Of a stretch of DNA of 12,907 bases, positions 1 through 6,678 are shown piece after piece. This stretch comes from Anaerolineales bacterium UBA832 (GTDB taxonomy: Bacteria > Chloroflexota > Anaerolineae > Anaerolineales > UBA11657). Every line of letters begins with the position of its first letter. The stretch's first letter is position 1. The notes beneath the pieces are model-generated. The model made no database searches and had not been told where the DNA came from. It saw only the letters and a program-made list of their open reading frames with translations. A program made the translations under genes and the position numbers. Location: NCBI GenBank assembly GCA_002296125.1, contig DBHI01000112.1:20982-33888 (forward strand). The letters run 5' to 3'.

Positions 1-1888
1 CATCAAAGTCTGCATTAAATGCAGAACAAACTAGTGGATGGATTTGTATTGCTTTACCTTCTACTAGTACAGGTTCAAAAGCTTGAATTCCTAGGCGATG
101 TAAGGTTGGTGCTCTATTAAGTAGTACCGGACGATTTTGAATTACTTCTTCTAATACTTCCCATACTTCTGGTTTGCCAAGTTCAATTATTCGTTTTGCA
201 CTTTTAACGTTACTTGCATGTTGGTATTCTACTAATTTAGACATTACAAATGGTTTGTATAGTTCTAGAGCCATAACTTTTGGCAAACCACATTGATTTA
301 ATTTCAGTTTTGGTCCTACTACAATGACAGATCTTCCAGAGTAATCAACTCTTTTACCTAGTAGGTTTCGTCTAAATCGTCCTTTCTTTCCTTTTAACAT
401 GTCACTAAGTGACTTTAATTCCCTTCGACCTCTTCTGCTTAATGCTTTTCCTCTTTGAGCATTATCTATGAGTGAGTCAACTGCTTCTTGTAACATACGT
501 TTTTCGTTTCTTATGATTACATCCGGAGCATGTAGGTCTAACAAACGTTTTAGTCTATTGTTGCGATTTATAACTCTGCGGTACAAATCATTTAAATCAG
601 AAGTAGCAAAACGACCACCATCTAGTTGCACCATAGGACGCAGGTCAGGAGGTATTACAGGTAGTTCAGTAAGTATCATCCATTCTGGACGGTTGTTAGA
701 GTTACGCATTGCATCTACAACTTTTAGTCGTTTGGTTGCCTTCTTTTTACGTTGCTGACTTTTTGTTGTGTGGATTTCGTTCCATAGATCTTCGAGTAGA
801 TCATCTAAATTCATATCGGATAATATTTCATGTAATGCTTCAGCACCCATTCCTGCACGAAATACCTGTCCCCATTTCTGTTTAAGATATCTATACTGAG
901 CCTCTGATAAGAACATCTGCTTTTTTAGATTTAGTAATTTATCGCGATCCTCTGATATTCTGTCTTGTTGTTTTTCAAGCAGATCATCTAAGTCATTTTG
1001 GAGACGTACTAATTCTTGTTCTGTTTCTACTTTAGTAGTTTCGATGTCTAATTCGATAACACTAAGTTTTTCGTCTTTCTTTTCAGACAGTTTAGTTTCG
1101 ATTTCTTTTAATCGTTGTTTGACGGCTCTGTTAAGATCTTTCAAATGTTTAGCCAATATTTTTTCTTCTTTTTTAACAATGGTGATGCTTGCTGTTCTTA
1201 ATCTCAATGCTGATTTGGCATGGTGGTTACGTTCGTCTTCGATAACTTTCTGAATTTTTTGTGCTTCTTGCATTAAGGGTTCAAGTTTTTTGGTTAGATT
1301 ATTCTCAAATTGTGTATTGAGTGTTTCTACGCGTGCTTGTAGTTTTTCTAATCTCGTATCACGATATTGTTGTGCCGCTTCAATTTGAGCTTTTATTTCA
1401 TCTAGATTTTGTTTTTCATCATCTGATACTTCTTCGTCTAGGCGATTAAGTGCTTTTTCTCTGGCTTCTTCATCTACATTTGTTACCATATACTGAGCAA
1501 AATACAGGACTCTATCCAGATCTTTTCGAGATACGTCAAGTAAAAGTCCCATATAAGATGGTACTCTTCTAGCATACCAAACATGTGCTACAGGAGCTGC
1601 TAGAGTAATATGACCCATTCGTTCACGTCTAACCGATGATCGAGTTACTTCAACACCACATTTGTCACAAGTAATTCCTCTATATCGAATATTTTTATAT
1701 TTCCCACAATAACATTGCCAGTCTCTCGTAGGACCAAATATGGCTTCACAGAATAGACCATCTTTTTCGGGTCGAAGTCTTCTATAATTAATTGTCTCTG
1801 GTTTGGTGACTTCTCCAAATGACCATGACAAGATTTGTTCAGGTGATGCTAATCGTACGCGTAGTGAATTGAGACCTTTTGATTCCAA
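1..1888 (-). CDS. rpoC: RNA polymerase beta' subunit, N-terminal part (cut by window edge)
   Basis: This is the largest catalytic subunit of RNA polymerase. About 629 codons are visible and the C-terminal part lies outside the window. The N-terminus has the beta' zinc finger (C59, C61, C74, C77). It is followed by the clamp segment VTRSSVRRERMGHI, the switch/lid region near RRGRRELKSLSDMLKGKKGR, the RVDYSGRSVIVVGP segment, and NRAPTLHRLGIQAFEP. The sequence stops in NADFD, the start of the catalytic Mg-binding NADFDGD motif. The start is a TTG at 1886-1888, with a perfect AGGAGG five bases upstream, giving MESKGLNSLRVRLASPEQI, a normal beta' beginning. Residues ~139-325 are a long charged coiled-coil insertion (E/K/L/Q-rich) where E. 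coli beta' has only a short linker. Actinobacterial beta' has a shorter helical insertion at the same place. The gene has its own promoter and is not preceded by rpoB. Identity is certain. Confidence 0.98.
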   Translation of the reverse strand, partial: MESKGLNSLRVRLASPEQILSWSFGEVTKPETINYRRLRPEKDGLFCEAIFGPTRDWQCYCGKYKNIRYRGITCDKCGVEVTRSSVRRERMGHITLAAPVAHVWYARRVPSYMGLLLDVSRKDLDRVLYFAQYMVTNVDEEAREKALNRLDEEVSDDEKQNLDEIKAQIEAAQQYRDTRLEKLQARVETLNTQFENNLTKKLEPLMQEAQKIQKVIEDERNHHAKSALRLRTASITIVKKEEKILAKHLKDLNRAVKQRLKEIETKLSEKKDEKLSVIELDIETTKVETEQELVRLQNDLDDLLEKQQDRISEDRDKLLNLKKQMFLSEAQYRYLKQKWGQVFRAGMGAEALHEILSDMNLDDLLEDLWNEIHTTKSQQRKKKATKRLKVVDAMRNSNNRPEWMILTELPVIPPDLRPMVQLDGGRFATSDLNDLYRRVINRNNRLKRLLDLHAPDVIIRNEKRMLQEAVDSLIDNAQRGKALSRRGRRELKSLSDMLKGKKGRFRRNLLGKRVDYSGRSVIVVGPKLKLNQCGLPKVMALELYKPFVMSKLVEYQHASNVKSAKRIIELGKPEVWEVLEEVIQNRPVLLNRAPTLHRLGIQAFEPVLVEGKAIQIHPLVCSAFNADFD

Positions 1889-1893
1889 GTGAG

Positions 1894-1899
1894 CCTCCT
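1894..1899 (-). promoter_or_regulatory. Shine-Dalgarno that decides the TTG start of rpoC
   Basis: The minus strand reads AGGAGG, then CTCAC, then TTG. The perfect anti-16S complement at 5-nt spacing fixes the unusual TTG as the rpoC start. No in-frame ATG lies nearby that would begin with the conserved beta' N-terminus. Confidence 0.85.
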
Positions 1900-1950
1900 A
1901 AAGACTTTATATTCTAACTGGTAGATAAATGTACAGTATTTAAGCATCTA

Positions 1951-1993
1951 CACGCAAACATATAAAACCCACACTATTTGTTGCGTGGGATTT
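1951..1993 (-). promoter_or_regulatory. rpoC leader with two mutually exclusive hairpins (possible attenuator)
   Basis: On the minus strand, hairpin A pairs AAATCCCAC (1993-1985) with GTGGGTTTT (1972-1964), 8 of 9 bases, and runs into TTTTATAT, so it resembles a weak intrinsic terminator. Hairpin B pairs CACGCAA (1987-1981) with TTGCGTG (1957-1951), 7 of 7. The two share CAC at 1987-1985 and cannot form together. Both lie inside the transcript expected from the promoter at 2036-2064, some 65-100 bases ahead of rpoC. The pairings are seen in the sequence; a regulatory role is inferred. No sensor or leader ORF was identified. Confidence 0.35.
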
Positions 1994-2035
1994 AGTTTGA
2001 TTTATAGTTACTATTTGTTTTTATACTGCATAGTA

Positions 2036-2064
2036 ATTATACATATTTGCATCTCTGAAGTCAA
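2036..2064 (-). promoter_or_regulatory. sigma70-type promoter of rpoC
   Basis: The minus strand carries TTGACT (2064-2059), a 17-base spacer and a perfect TATAAT (2041-2036). This predicts a start near 2029 and a leader of about 140 bases before the rpoC TTG. It is the best promoter match in the intergenic region and explains how rpoC can be transcribed without an upstream rpoB. Confidence 0.75.
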
Positions 2065-2091
2065 GCTTATAGTTATTAATCTGTATGTTGT

Positions 2092-2126
2092 ATTATTTGT
2101 TTTAGTGTAATTTATAAACAAATAAT
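2092..2126. repeat. Perfect 11-bp inverted repeat in the rpoC/mscS intergenic region
   Basis: ATTATTTGTTT (2092-2102) is the exact reverse complement of AAACAAATAAT (2116-2126), with a 13-base spacer. It sits just upstream of the rpoC -35 box and about 75 bases before the divergent channel gene. The core word TATTTGTT also occurs at 1975-1982 and 2012-2019. It could be an operator for either divergent gene, a hairpin, or chance in AT-rich DNA. The rest of the 314-bp gap (1889-2202) shows no gene. Confidence 0.45.
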
Positions 2127-2202
2127 CAGGTAGAATAATCTGCTTATGTGATAAAATCAATAGAATATTTAATCAATTATATAAAGATATAATGGAGAGT
2201 TT

Positions 2203-3021
2203 ATGGAGAATATATTGTCAGTTTCATCTCCTGTTTTTGAGAAATTTATTTTATTTTTACCAAAATTAATCACTAGTATGGTTTTCTTTGTGTTGTCATT
2301 ATATTTTTCTAGTATGTCCTCTAAGGGTGTAAAAAGAGCATTACAGCGTAAAGAAGTTGATACAGAATTATCTTTATTATTTGTGAGAGTAGTTAAATTA
2401 ACAATTGTCATTATTGGTACTGTTATTGCTTTGCAACAGGTGGGTTTTGATTTGACTGCATTTGTAGCCGGTTTAGGAATTGTGGGCTTTACCCTTGGGT
2501 TTGCATTACAGGATGTGTCTAAGAATCTTGTTGCTGGGGTTTTGTTGCTGCTTCAACAACCTTTTGATATTGGCGATACAGTTGAAGTTGGCGGATATAC
2601 TGGGGTGGTTACTAATATTAATTTACGAGCAACTGAAATTCAGACTTACGATGGAGTGATTGTTTTAATCCCTAATACTGTTGTGTATTCGAAACCAGTT
2701 AGAAATTTTAATAGAATTGATAGGTGTTGTATTGAACTTGTTCTTGAAGTTCCATATGGATTAGATATGATTATGATGGAGACAGTCATAAAAAAGACCA
2801 TTTGTGATCTACCAGGAACTATTCAAAAAGATCCAGTTCCAAGAGTTACGTTTAATAAATTCAAACAGGATTCAATAGAGCTTTTAACTCATTATTGGAT
2901 TGATATTAAAAATACTGGTCAGATTACTAGTATGAATGATTATGTGAGTAAATTGGATGTTGTATTGTCAAACAATGGTATATCAGCAAATATAAGGGTT
3001 ATAGGTATTGACGAAACTTAA
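2203..3021 (+). CDS. MscS-family small mechanosensitive ion channel
   Basis: This inner-membrane channel of the MscS family normally opens under membrane tension to release solutes during osmotic downshock. At 272 residues it is close to the E. coli MscS length (286). Hydrophobic segments lie at about residues 14-36 and 61-81. The pore-lining helix region spans about 85-117 and contains AGLGIVGFTLGFALQD, the Gly/Ala-rich packing pattern of MscS TM3. It is followed by QQPFDIGDTVEV, the start of the beta domain, and by PNTVVYSKPVRNFNR (157-171), also typical of the family. The C-terminal alpha/beta domain is present and looks complete. The start is supported by GGAGAG three bases upstream. The gene is divergent from rpoC and convergent with the MOSC gene, 20 bases apart, without a clear terminator. 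It is the only plus-strand gene here. No confident promoter was found; TATAAT at 2188-2193 lies so close to the start that it would remove the SD from the transcript. Confidence 0.93.
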   Translation: MENILSVSSPVFEKFILFLPKLITSMVFFVLSLYFSSMSSKGVKRALQRKEVDTELSLLFVRVVKLTIVIIGTVIALQQVGFDLTAFVAGLGIVGFTLGFALQDVSKNLVAGVLLLLQQPFDIGDTVEVGGYTGVVTNINLRATEIQTYDGVIVLIPNTVVYSKPVRNFNRIDRCCIELVLEVPYGLDMIMMETVIKKTICDLPGTIQKDPVPRVTFNKFKQDSIELLTHYWIDIKNTGQITSMNDYVSKLDVVLSNNGISANIRVIGIDET

Positions 3022-3041
3022 TTTTCTGTTGGTTGACCTGT

Positions 3042-3476
3042 TTATTTCTCTAGTTCTATTTGATCACCAATTTTAATCGTTCCACCTTCTCGTACTCTGC
3101 ACAACATACCTCGTTTTCCTGTCATTTCATCCTGTAGTCCAGGACGGATTTCGTCTAGTAAGTCGCAAGGGGCACAATTTAGAGCAACTTCTAGTTGTAC
3201 ATTACCTAAATGAAGAATTGTTCCTGGTTCCACTGTTGATATGGACATTCCATCTATTGTTATGTTCTCGCGTAATATACCAGGAGATAGTCCAAAATCG
3301 GTAAGAGTATCATTATCAATTATTAATACTTGTCGTAATTTGCGTCCTCTACTCACATCATTTAATAGTCCTTCTCCTGTAATTGCACTGACGCTTTGTA
3401 CTGGTTCCATAGGGCTACCATGGGAGGTTTTTAGGAATAAATTGCTTACTGTTGGGGTAATTGATTTGTTTTCCAT
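3042..3476 (-). CDS. MOSC-domain protein
   Basis: This is a small single-domain protein of 144 residues. The MOSC fold is shared with the C-terminus of molybdenum cofactor sulfurases and with YiiM/YuaD-type proteins that handle sulfur or Moco-linked chemistry. Recognisable family elements are the GEG-plus-basic loop near residues 34-47 and LRENITIDG (68-76). ALNCAPCDLL has the conserved cysteine pair C101/C104, and GKRGMLCRVREGGTIKIGD (120-138) follows. The usual conserved cysteine that would carry sulfur is therefore present. Its substrate is not known. The start has no Shine-Dalgarno sequence, but TATAAT sits six bases upstream, suggesting a leaderless mRNA. An in-frame ATG at residue 23 is a possible alternative start. 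It is convergent with the MscS gene. The family call is firm; the physiological role is unassigned. Confidence 0.88.
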   Translation of the reverse strand: MENKSITPTVSNLFLKTSHGSPMEPVQSVSAITGEGLLNDVSRGRKLRQVLIIDNDTLTDFGLSPGILRENITIDGMSISTVEPGTILHLGNVQLEVALNCAPCDLLDEIRPGLQDEMTGKRGMLCRVREGGTIKIGDQIELEK

Positions 3477-3482
3477 TTTGTA

Positions 3483-3488
3483 ATTATA
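3483..3488 (-). promoter_or_regulatory. -10 box of a probable leaderless promoter for the MOSC gene
   Basis: A perfect TATAAT ends six bases before the ATG (spacer TACAAA), which puts the expected transcription start on or next to the A of the start codon. There is no SD ahead of this gene, in line with leaderless initiation. No convincing -35 box was seen, so confidence is limited. Confidence 0.45.
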
Positions 3489-3555
3489 ACCTATGTGGAA
3501 TTAACTTATCTGATAATTTAAGGGCATGTTGCTTTTTTTGTATATAAACAATAAT

Positions 3556-3951
3556 TTATGCTGCATTTGCGAGCAAATCAGATAGTTCAATATAATCAAG
3601 GCATCTAATATGTGTTGCCTCTAGTTTAACTGGACAAGCACAATTTGCCTGTAGGGCTTCTAGCCATCGTGAAGCACATATACACCAATAGTCTCCAGGC
3701 TTTAAACCAGGAAAACCGAATTTAGGATTGGGTGTTGATAGATCATTTCCTGCTTGTTTACTGAAATCCAAAAAGTTTTGTGTAACTAATCCACAAACAG
3801 TATGTGATCCTACATCTTCTGGACTAGTATTACAACTACCATCACGGAAAAAACCAGTAAGTGGATCTTTGGAACATCCTTCTAATGGTTTGCCTAATAC
3901 ATTAAGTTGTATAGGCTTGTTACCATTTGGATGATAGCCATTTATGCTCAT
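3556..3951 (-). CDS. DUF2237 family protein
   Basis: This is a small cytoplasmic-looking protein of about 131 residues with no signal peptide or membrane segment. It matches the DUF2237 family across its length. The pieces are NVLGKPLEGCSKDPLTGFFR, GSCNTSPEDVGSHTVCGLVT, FLDFSKQAGNDLSTP, FGFPGLKPGDYWCICASRW, and a Pro-x-Lys-Leu-Glu-Ala-Thr-His segment near the end. It is cysteine-rich (C26, C40, C53, C90, C92, C104, C106, C117 from the chosen start), so metal binding or redox chemistry is possible, but no function is established for the family. Start choice: the frame opens with GTG at 3966, but GGAG overlaps that GTG and serves an ATG at 3957 (spacing 3) or 3951 (spacing 9). I chose 3951. It follows the acyl-CoA dehydrogenase gene by about 40 bases on the same strand and may be cotranscribed with it. 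Confidence 0.9.
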   Translation of the reverse strand: MSINGYHPNGNKPIQLNVLGKPLEGCSKDPLTGFFRDGSCNTSPEDVGSHTVCGLVTQNFLDFSKQAGNDLSTPNPKFGFPGLKPGDYWCICASRWLEALQANCACPVKLEATHIRCLDYIELSDLLANAA

Positions 3952-3990
3952 TTTCATCGTCTCCACTTATCAAGATATGTTCTTGTGTTA

Positions 3991-5202
3991 TTAGTTGATT
4001 TCATTTTGCCATTCAGTCTTATTATAAGAAGGTAGTTCACATCTTAGATTACTATCTTTTCTATAACCTAATGTATATCCAGCTTGAATTAATTGTTGGA
4101 TTTCACTTGTACCTTCATAAATTGTTGTTACTCTTGCATTTCTCATAAAGCGTTCTACATCATATTCGTCTGAATAACCATATGCTCCGTGAATTTGGAT
4201 TGCTTCGTTAGCACTGCGAAATGATGCTTCAGTAGCATGCCACTTGAGTAAAGATGTTTCTTTAGTGTTTCGTATACCATTATTTTTTAGCCAGCCTACT
4301 TTTAGATATAGTAGTCTGCCTATTTCATAAGATGCTGTCATGTGTGCAATTTTTTGTTGTACTAATTGTAGTTTTCCAATTTCTTTTCCAAATGCTTTTC
4401 GTTCTTTACAATATTTGGTACTTGCGTCTATTGAAGCTTTTATCACACCTACGCATCCTGATCCGACTGTATAGCGCCCATTGTCAAGACAACTCATAGC
4501 GATTTTGAATCCTTCTCCTTCATGGCCAAGTAAATTATCAACAGGTATTCTTACGTTTTCACAGTGAACCCATCCAGTACTACCAGCCCTTGATCCAAGT
4601 TTTCCATGTATTTCACCGCTAGTGACTCCTTTTCTATCTGTTTCTATAATGAATGCAGACAATTGTAGAGTGTCGTCTTCTGCTTTTGTTTTAGCGAACC
4701 ATAACATGTGATGTGCTTGTGTTGCTAGTGATATCCATGTTTTTTCACCATTAATTACATAATGTTTACCGTCACGAGTAGCAGTGCTTGTCATGTTGGC
4801 GACATCTGATCCAGATCCTGGTTCTGTTAATCCGAACATGCCATATTTTTCACCTGTTGCTTGCGGAATAAGAAATTTCTGTTTTTGTTCTTCTGTTCCC
4901 CATTGGAGAAGACCTAATGAATTTAGTCCAAGGTGAACTGAAAGTGCTGTTCTTAGTGCTATATCAACATAATCTAACTCTTCACATACTAAACCAAGAG
5001 TTATATAATCCATGCCTTGACCTCCATATTTCATAGGAATACATAGCCCAAGAAGACCAGTTTCTGCTAGTCTTGGTAATATAAAACTTGGCATTTCGTG
5101 GTTTCGATCCGCATCTTTAATAATTGGTGCTACTTCTTTTGCAGCGAAATCACGAGCTAGTTTTTGCGCCTGATGATGTTCTTCAGATAGATTAAAATCC
5201 AT
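3991..5202 (-). CDS. Acyl-CoA dehydrogenase (FAD-dependent)
   Basis: This is a flavoprotein of the acyl-CoA dehydrogenase family that introduces a trans-2 double bond into an acyl-CoA and passes electrons to ETF. At 403 residues it is close to the usual ~380-400. An alpha-helical N-terminal domain is followed by GLTEPGSGSD (124-133), the FAD/substrate signature, then NGEKTWISLA (151-160). The helical C-terminal domain has the conserved Arg in NGRYTVG (R243), QIHGAYGYSDEY (336-347) and IYEGTSEIQ (361-369). E363 is at the position of the catalytic base in short/medium-chain and glutaryl-type enzymes. Chain length or branched specificity cannot be read from the sequence. The start has AGGAGA with good spacing. 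The gene lies 69 bases after argH on the same strand without an evident terminator between them, so it may be read through from the arginine operon or started from its own extended -10 element. Confidence 0.96.
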   Translation of the reverse strand: MDFNLSEEHHQAQKLARDFAAKEVAPIIKDADRNHEMPSFILPRLAETGLLGLCIPMKYGGQGMDYITLGLVCEELDYVDIALRTALSVHLGLNSLGLLQWGTEEQKQKFLIPQATGEKYGMFGLTEPGSGSDVANMTSTATRDGKHYVINGEKTWISLATQAHHMLWFAKTKAEDDTLQLSAFIIETDRKGVTSGEIHGKLGSRAGSTGWVHCENVRIPVDNLLGHEGEGFKIAMSCLDNGRYTVGSGCVGVIKASIDASTKYCKERKAFGKEIGKLQLVQQKIAHMTASYEIGRLLYLKVGWLKNNGIRNTKETSLLKWHATEASFRSANEAIQIHGAYGYSDEYDVERFMRNARVTTIYEGTSEIQQLIQAGYTLGYRKDSNLRCELPSYNKTEWQNEIN

Positions 5203-5229
5203 ATAATATATCTCCTATAAGATACATAG

Positions 5230-5238
5230 TTTATACCA
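5230..5238 (-). promoter_or_regulatory. Possible extended -10 promoter for the acyl-CoA dehydrogenase gene
   Basis: In the argH/acyl-CoA dehydrogenase gap the minus strand reads TGGTATAAA, which fits the TGn-TATAAT extended -10 pattern with one mismatch. A start near 5223 would give a ~20-base leader containing the AGGAGA. No -35 match is present. This is the only promoter-like signal in the gap. Confidence 0.35.
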
Positions 5239-5271
5239 TGTTTTTCATATTCAGGTACTAATTGGATGGAT

Positions 5272-6666
5272 TTATTCTGGACTTATACGATCATCATTTT
5301 GACTAACAATTATATTCGCTTTGTCTAATTGTTCTTGAAGAGCAATAGTTGATGTTGCTCCAGTTACATTGCGTCTTTCCAGTTGAGTTTTTACATCAAA
5401 AAGTTTTTTGATATCTAAATTAAAATGTTTACTTATGGTCTGCATTTCAATTTCCGATAGATCATTTAGTGGTTTTTGTAGTTGTTCTGACAAAGAAACT
5501 AATTTACCTACAAGATTGTGAGCCCTTCGAAATGGGATATTCTTGTCAACTAGGTAGTCAGCTATATCAGTAGCTGCAAGTGATGGTGAAATATTAGCAG
5601 ACATTTTTGATGTATTAATTTGCAACGACGATATCAATCCAGACATTACTGGAAGTGTAATATTGAGTGTATCAAATGAATCAAATACAGGTTCTTTGTC
5701 TTCTTGTAAGTCTTTGTCGTATGCTGATGGCAAACCCTTTAGAGTTGTTAATAGGGACGTTAGATTTCCGATTAGTCTTCCTGACTTACCTCGTGTAAGC
5801 TCAAGTGTATCTGGATTTTTTTTCTGAGGCATTAAGCTACTCCCTGTAGTATATGCATCATCAAGTATTACGAAGCTGAATTCTTCACTTGAGTAAAGTA
5901 TTAATTGTTCAGAAAGTCGGCTTAGATGGATTCCTATTAATGAAGTACAAAATAGAAACTCTGCAGCGAAATCTCTGTCGGATACTGCGTCAAGAGAATT
6001 TTCAGATACTTCGTTAAAATTTAATTGCTTAGCAATTTTTTGTCTCTTAATATTTAGTGATGTGCCAGCCAATGCTGCACTACCTAAAGGGAGTTTAGAA
6101 GTTCTTTCTTGTGTTTGTTGTAATCTTTCTATATCACGTTGTAAAGGCCAGAAATGTGACAGTATCCAAAGTCCCCAAGTTATAGGTTGAGCAAGTTGTA
6201 GATGTGTGTAGCCAGGCATAGGAGTATTTAGATTTTCCGATGCGTTTGATATTAATTCTTTTTGAAGTTCAATTATGTTTTTGATGAGTATAGAGCATGC
6301 ATTAAGTACCCATAGTCTAAAATCTGTAGTTACTTGGTCATTTCTGCTTCGTCCAGTATGTAATTTGCCTGCAGTTTCACCAATTAGTTCTGTTAATCTT
6401 CTTTCTACAGCAGTATGAATATCTTCATCTTTTTGTGCAAATACAAATTTCTTTTCGACGAACTCAGTTTTAATTTGATTGAGTCCTGATGTTATAGACT
6501 GCAATTCGTCTTTACTTAGTGTGCCAGTTGTTTGTAGGGCATTTGCCCATGCTAGACTAGCTTCAATGTCTTCTTTATATAATCGTTTGTCAATATCTAT
6601 GCTAGAGTTAAATTGTTGCACTAATTCATTTGTTGCTTTACTAAATCTTCCTCCCCATAGTTTCAT
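5272..6666 (-). CDS. argH: Argininosuccinate lyase
   Basis: This enzyme cleaves argininosuccinate to arginine and fumarate, the last step of arginine synthesis, and is a cytosolic homotetramer of the fumarase/aspartase superfamily. At 464 residues it has the normal ArgH length. It begins MKLWGGRFSK, as ArgH usually does. Further landmarks are KLHTGRSRNDQV (101-112), the PGYTHLQLAQP segment (151-161) with the conserved His, and GSSLMPQKKNP (275-285), the superfamily signature loop with the catalytic Ser. A DKDLQEDKEP segment follows. The start is an ATG with GGAG seven bases upstream, 12 bases after the argJ stop. It is the last gene of the arginine operon. Confidence 0.98.
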   Translation of the reverse strand: MKLWGGRFSKATNELVQQFNSSIDIDKRLYKEDIEASLAWANALQTTGTLSKDELQSITSGLNQIKTEFVEKKFVFAQKDEDIHTAVERRLTELIGETAGKLHTGRSRNDQVTTDFRLWVLNACSILIKNIIELQKELISNASENLNTPMPGYTHLQLAQPITWGLWILSHFWPLQRDIERLQQTQERTSKLPLGSAALAGTSLNIKRQKIAKQLNFNEVSENSLDAVSDRDFAAEFLFCTSLIGIHLSRLSEQLILYSSEEFSFVILDDAYTTGSSLMPQKKNPDTLELTRGKSGRLIGNLTSLLTTLKGLPSAYDKDLQEDKEPVFDSFDTLNITLPVMSGLISSLQINTSKMSANISPSLAATDIADYLVDKNIPFRRAHNLVGKLVSLSEQLQKPLNDLSEIEMQTISKHFNLDIKKLFDVKTQLERRNVTGATSTIALQEQLDKANIIVSQNDDRISPE

Positions 6667-6678
6667 ATGCTTACTCCA

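Noticed and set aside
468..758. Plus-strand open frame of 96 codons
   Set aside because: It is antisense to conserved rpoC sequence and is a shadow of that gene.
2188..2193. TATAAT immediately upstream of the MscS SD as its promoter
   Set aside because: A start from this box would begin after the GGAGAG site, wasting a good SD, and no -35 match exists. It is probably chance in AT-rich DNA.
2169..2411. Minus-strand open frame of 80 codons overlapping the MscS start
   Set aside because: It is antisense to the well-supported channel gene, with no recognisable domain.
3022..3041. Bidirectional terminator between the convergent MscS and MOSC genes
   Set aside because: The 20-base gap contains no stable inverted repeat or U-tract.
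5203..5271. Terminator after argH
   Set aside because: Only a weak, imperfect ATGG/CTAT-type dyad without a U-tract is present; it does not qualify as an intrinsic terminator.
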